Shown in pieces: positions 16,932 to 20,713 of a stretch of DNA of 20,713 nt. Position 1 is the first letter of the stretch, and every line of letters begins with the position of its first letter. Both the position numbers and the translations under genes were made by a program. Origin of the DNA: Purshia tridentata (taxonomy: Eukaryota > Streptophyta > Magnoliopsida > Rosales > Rosaceae); assembly GCA_003254885.1 (NCBI GenBank), contig QANT01006387.1:1-20713 (forward strand), in the 5' to 3' direction. Under the pieces are notes generated by a model, which saw only the letters and a list, made by a program, of their open reading frames with translations, did no database searches and was not told the DNA's origin.

Positions 16932-17468
16932 TCATCCTAATTCGTAATCAAACCCCGATGCGTCGTCATCCCTGTCTGATGGTGACGGTTGCGATGACAT
17001 CCTTGAACCTGGTGGCATCGTCATCATAGGAACAAGCAGCATCCCAGTCATCACCGGATATAAATGCTGAATGAAAGTGATGAATGATTGCATCTAAGAA
17101 ACCGACTACTACAACTGTGAATATTTCGTCGCCATTTCCTCATGAGCTACTCTCACGCTTTGTTCCAGCTATGAATATTTCGCCACCTCTGCCTCTCTCA
17201 CAGCATGTAGCTCCTCCTCCAATTGGTGCACACAACTTTTCAACCCCGCTACAGCTGGAGGTGACTGAGAAGATGAGGATGAGCCCTGAAGGTCATGAAC
17301 CCGCCTATATCCCATGCCTCCTGTGTCTCTACTGGGCCTCACACTTAGCGAGCCTATCATGATATGAAGGCCAACCTCGGGATTAGTAACTGGGATCTCC
17401 TCCAATGGAGTATTTGAAGGAAGTTGCCGCTCCTCGAGTAGAGTCTCCAAATATCTAGTTCTGGTCAC
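16932..17468 (-). pseudogene. En/Spm (Ptta) plant transposase C-terminal remnant
   Basis: Minus-strand reading from 17468 gives RTRYLETLLEE, PLEEIPVTNPEVGLHIMIG, then a Ser-rich linker and a short helical stretch (QLEEELHAVREAEVAKYS). After in-frame stops at 17171-17169 and further on, the same frame continues through LEQSVRVAHEEMATKYSQL to PMMTMPPGSRMSS, then DRDDDASGFDYELG and a stop at 16934-16932. The VTxPEVGLHIM motif, coiled coil, Pro/Met-rich stretch and Asp-rich tail are the layout of the C-terminal part of Ptta/En/Spm transposase-family proteins. At least three internal stops make it a pseudogene. Its orientation toward the CACTA end at 16304 supports the call. Confidence 0.65.
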
Positions 17469-17640
17469 GTCATTTCATACTTAAAAAATATTATATGCAC
17501 AAGTTAGAAATTAAGAAAATTAAATTTGGGTATATAAAAATTTAATAAAAAATGAAATATAAAAAATTAACGAATTTAGCCTAAGCAGCATCATCGCCGG
17601 CTGAACAAAGACATCTCCGAACGTGTACAAAATTAACTGT

Positions 17641-17990
17641 TCAATGTTGAAAATATGCTCAAGGTGTGAGGTTCTACGCATAAATACACTTGAATAGTAT
17701 AATTCTATTAACTTTCTTCATGATACAATGTGTTGTTTCAATAATTGTGAAGACCATAACATGATTTCAACGATCGAAGTCATTTATTTTCATTGTTCAT
17801 ACTCACAGATCATCGCTCTAAAATTTTGGCTTAATCAAAATTCATTTAAACGTTCAATTATCATTATAAAAATCACAATCGTTGATAAAGGTGACTACCG
17901 ATGCCACACTTATACAACTTTGATTGAAGTAAGTTTTTGTATAGATGATCTATGAGTGAGGGCTTAATAAATATATAAGAAAAATGGGCT
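17641..17990. other. no gene recognised
   Basis: This is AT-rich with a plus-strand open stretch (17728-17955) that has no recognisable domain. It may be internal or flanking CACTA sequence. Confidence 0.35.
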
Positions 17991-17994
17991 ATTG

Positions 17995-18480
17995 GGGCAC
18001 TATTGTATGGGCGGTTTAGGAGAAGCACCTCAAATTTTTAAAAGGTAGAGGTGTAATTTGGGCAGTTTAGGAGAAGTGCCTCTAACATTTTAGTAAGAGG
18101 TGCAAAGGTTTTGGTGCCTAAATTTTGTACCATGTAAAATAGCCACACTTAAATTTCTGCCTCTACATTTTTCCATATTTTTTTTATTAATATTAAAGTT
18201 TTTTTTTATCTGCCCCTATTTTTCAAAAATAGTAACACTTAGAAACCACTCCTATATTTTTTCAAAGAAATAAAGCAAATAAAAATAAACTCCTATTCTT
18301 ATATTTGTGGCATAAGAGAAAGGCCCCTGGCATTTTAACAAAATGTGGCAAGTGGTTGGCATCTAAATATTTTGCATCTAAAGATAATAACATATATCAA
18401 TCTACCTCTATAGTTTTTAAATTATTTTATTATTATTAAAGGCATTTTGTATCTGCTTCTATTCTTTTTCAATTAATATA
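17995..18480. repeat. divergent tandem repeat, period about 245 bp
   Basis: A block starting about 18061 (GGCAGTTTAGGAGAAGTGCC, TCTAACATTTTAG, GGTGCCTAAATTTTG, CTGCCTCTACATTTTT, TATCTGCCCCTATTTTTC) is repeated in the same order about 245 bp later (GTGGCATAAGAGAAAGGCCC, TGGCATTTTAAC, GGCATCTAAATATTTTG, CTACCTCTATAGTTTTT, TATCTGCTTCTATTCTTTTTC). A short extra copy of GGGCGGTTTAGGAGAAGC precedes it at 18009, 51 bp before its next match. It may be a transposon subterminal array, since CACTATTGTA lies at 17998. Confidence 0.6.
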
Positions 18481-20240
18481 GCCAACTATTCAGTTTCCCT
18501 CTCAAATTAGGACATCTCTTGAGAGGGAGAGAACGAGCAAACGGGGAAACGTGGTCTGGTCTGCTATATTTCATCATTGCTTCTATATATTTAGTTTGTT
18601 TGACTCGATTTATTGCTTGTTTTGGTCACTTACATAGTTACACATTAAATTAGTGGCATAGTTTAATTGCGGGACATCAATGTTGCTGAATCAATTGTTC
18701 TTATAGTGACTTGTTGGCTTTGGGTTATATCCAAAGACCCACCAGGTCCTGTACGTGTTCCATTGTTAGCCATATATGCATATATCAATTTAGCTGATAG
18801 GCATTTATATATGAACTAGCTCTACAGATGTGCTTTGCTTTGCCAAAATTGGCTGATGTCTCAAGGGATAAAACAATATAAGACAATTAAATTTTCACTT
18901 TCAGTTCAATTCAATCTTAGGCTGATAATTAAAATACAAGACTTATTCACTGCACAGAGTTTAAATCTCAGAGTTGGCAATTATTTTATAAGCAGAATCT
19001 TCAAAGTTTGGTTAATGATTACTAGCTCCAAAAATGACCGGTAGTTGTTTGAGTAGTTCAATATTCGAATTTTTTTTCTAATTCACTGATGTTATGTAAA
19101 TTATTGTGTGTTTTGTACAGCATCCAGCAACCCTTAAACAATGCAGGAAAAGAAAATAAATTATAATTTTTATCTTATCTCTAAGTAGTTTTTTCCTTAG
19201 AAAAAGGGCAACAAAAGTCCATTCCACCAAGGCTGATCCAACTAGTTAGACTAAGCATATTTCATTATAAAATGTATTCTCTTATTTTGTGTTACTTTCT
19301 TGGAAATTGATTTTACTATCTCAATCTGTTTTTCTATCATGTATGCATATATACAATAAGTGGTTTATATATGGCTTGATTCTTTTGCATTTGATCTGTT
19401 TCATTACTTTAACTGGTTTGCCAACTGTTGAGTTATTGACAGACAGTGTAATACAGTTTAAAGCAGTGCTTCCAATATCAGTCCTATGAAAAATATTGTG
19501 TTGCTGATAGCATTCTTAGTAACTTCATGTAATCTTGCTTTACTGACCTCTGTAGATTTTTCTAGAGGCCTGGCCAGGTACTATTGTGGGGGATAATAAT
19601 TAATAGTGCCCTGAGCATGATTTTGGCCATGTTAAATGGCTACATTCGTATGTATTCAAAAAAGAAAATGAGGAGTGTACGTCTTCTAACATAAAGGAAG
19701 AAGATGGATTAGCCGCTAGGAAAAACTTGTGGGGATTGAAAGGAATAAATTTTTTAATGATTGAATGCATCTTCTTCTCATCTTTCTCCTTTAACTTAGA
19801 AGTTTCTCATTGAATCTAGCCATTTAATTTATCTATTTCAATTATATGCATCAAAATGAGACCTTATTGTAATGCTGATCACCATAATATATTCAAAGTG
19901 TGATAAGTAATTATTGTGCCCATCTATATCAACTAGTCTTTCTAGAAATTAATTCTAGATGGGAATTTAACTCTACTTTGTCTTTCTATATATCTTGATT
20001 TCCCTCTCCTGCCATCTCTCTTTTTTCTCTTCTTTACCCTGCATATATTCTATCTTTCTCTTTGTTCTCTCTCAATTTCTCTGTCCTACTCTTACATCAT
20101 CAGGTCTGGCCTGACTGCTTCAGACATAGCTAGCTAGAATAAAGCTCCTTTGTGCATGTTTTGAGTCTTTGACTGATCTTTCATTTCACAAGCAGAGTAA
20201 TGCATATCCATCGTTTAACTGGAAAGTGCAAAAGTTCAGC
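18481..20240. other. long intergenic region, no gene seen
   Basis: AT-rich throughout, with short open frames (18835-19044 and 19289-19489) that lack protein-like composition. A CT-rich tract lies at 19990-20100. Around 19650-19870 there is loose similarity to 10940-11170. I find no RNA gene or transposon ends that I can support. Confidence 0.4.
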
Positions 20241-20243
20241 TGC

Positions 20244-20255
20244 CTATATAAAAGG
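20244..20255 (+). promoter_or_regulatory. candidate TATA box
   Basis: CCTATATAAAAGG is a near-consensus plant TATA box and is preceded by less AT-rich sequence. A gene or non-coding transcript starting about 30 bases downstream would extend toward or beyond the window end. No open reading frame or known precursor is visible downstream, so this rests on the motif alone. Confidence 0.3.
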
Positions 20256-20713
20256 ATAGACCAACCCTAAGGCTCTTTTCTGTGATGCCATGCACACAAC
20301 AATACCTGATTTTGCATTACAAAAAGATAACTTTGAAGTTAGATATTACTTAGCTTCATTGCATAGATCAAATATCATTTTCTCACTTCAGATATTGACT
20401 AGTAAACATTGTGTACATTAGTTTGAGTATCAAATTAACACTGGTTAAATTCCCTTTTAGAGTCTTGGATTTAATTAATTCCTATGTGTTCTGCATGTTT
20501 AACTTAAGGTAAAAGTGAAGGCTAGCTGCATGTTTAGTAAATCAATAATCTTGTACGGTAAAGTAACTTTATTATAATGGTAATGGTAATTAGACAGTAG
20601 CATGGCCAAGATTGAGTAACTTTATTATAATGGAATCCAGATTTAGTGACTGTATAAGACTTTACATAATGCATTTACCTTTTTTTTTATGACTAGTGAA
20701 GATTTCCATGTTT
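20256..20713. other. right edge, no gene resolved
   Basis: Downstream of the candidate TATA box there is no recognisable coding sequence. AGTAACTTTATTATAATGG occurs twice (20562-20580 and 20615-20633), a short direct repeat 53 bp apart. Confidence 0.4.

Larger units (their letters stand above)
16304..17640. mobile_element. CACTA (En/Spm) transposon remnant, left end
   Basis: CACTACA at 16304 starts a CACTA terminal repeat. It is followed by a dense array (16312-16680) of direct and inverted copies of TTTCGTCGCCTAAA / TTTAGGCGACGAA, the subterminal transposase-binding repeats of this superfamily. Further in, a minus-strand transposase tail (16932-17468) points toward this end, as expected. 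No opposing TGTAGTG end was found up to 20713, so the right boundary given is only the last sequence I attribute to it. Confidence 0.7.

Noticed and set aside
1..20713. CRISPR arrays, tRNA or rRNA genes, known plant miRNA sequences
   Set aside because: None were seen. Brief scanning by eye for several conserved miRNA cores found no match, and the hairpins present are transposon-derived.

Overview
This is a eudicot nuclear genome window. The evidence is spliced genes with GT/AG introns, AT-rich intergenic DNA, plant transposon families (CACTA, hAT-type MITE, LINE, LTR element), and fragments of plant protein families such as plastid protoporphyrinogen oxidase, amino acid permease and subtilase. 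I cannot name the species from the sequence alone.

Only one gene looks intact. It is a five-exon plus-strand gene at 8026-10671 encoding a SMYD-like split-SET protein of about 683 residues, resembling plant SET DOMAIN GROUP 41 (SDG41). It has a MYND-like Cys cluster, NHSC, the SET-C tyrosine segment and a post-SET Cys cluster.

The left flank (about 1-7560) is a transposon landscape. Two inverted copies of a chimeric unit lie at about 1443-2277 (plus) and 6630-7543 (minus). Each joins the 5' flank and first coding part of a plastid protoporphyrinogen oxidase gene to an exon piece of an amino acid permease gene. Both copies are broken, and both carry the same nonsense change at a conserved permease Trp codon, so the unit was already dead when it duplicated. 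Between them lie a 2.0-kb solo LTR with a clean 5-bp target duplication (3355-5362), an inverted-repeat (foldback) element (about 5368-5745), and dispersed GTCGGCACCATG-type repeats.

The right flank (about 10700-20713) holds short direct repeats, a hAT-type MITE with a perfect 8-bp target duplication nested in a larger inverted-terminal-repeat element (about 11853-13112), and a minus-strand juxtaposition of subtilase pieces with one complete trithorax-type SET exon (13845-14650). Next come a second foldback copy split by a LINE RNase H fragment (14656-15448) and a 43-bp perfect palindrome (15406-15528). A CACTA end with a decayed En/Spm-type transposase tail (16304-17468) and a divergent tandem repeat of about 245 bp (about 18000-18480) follow. 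From 18500 to the end I see no coding sequence, only a candidate TATA box near 20244.

There is no operon-like cooperation. The living gene is the SET-domain gene, and the rest records transposition and repeated capture or shuffling of host gene fragments.
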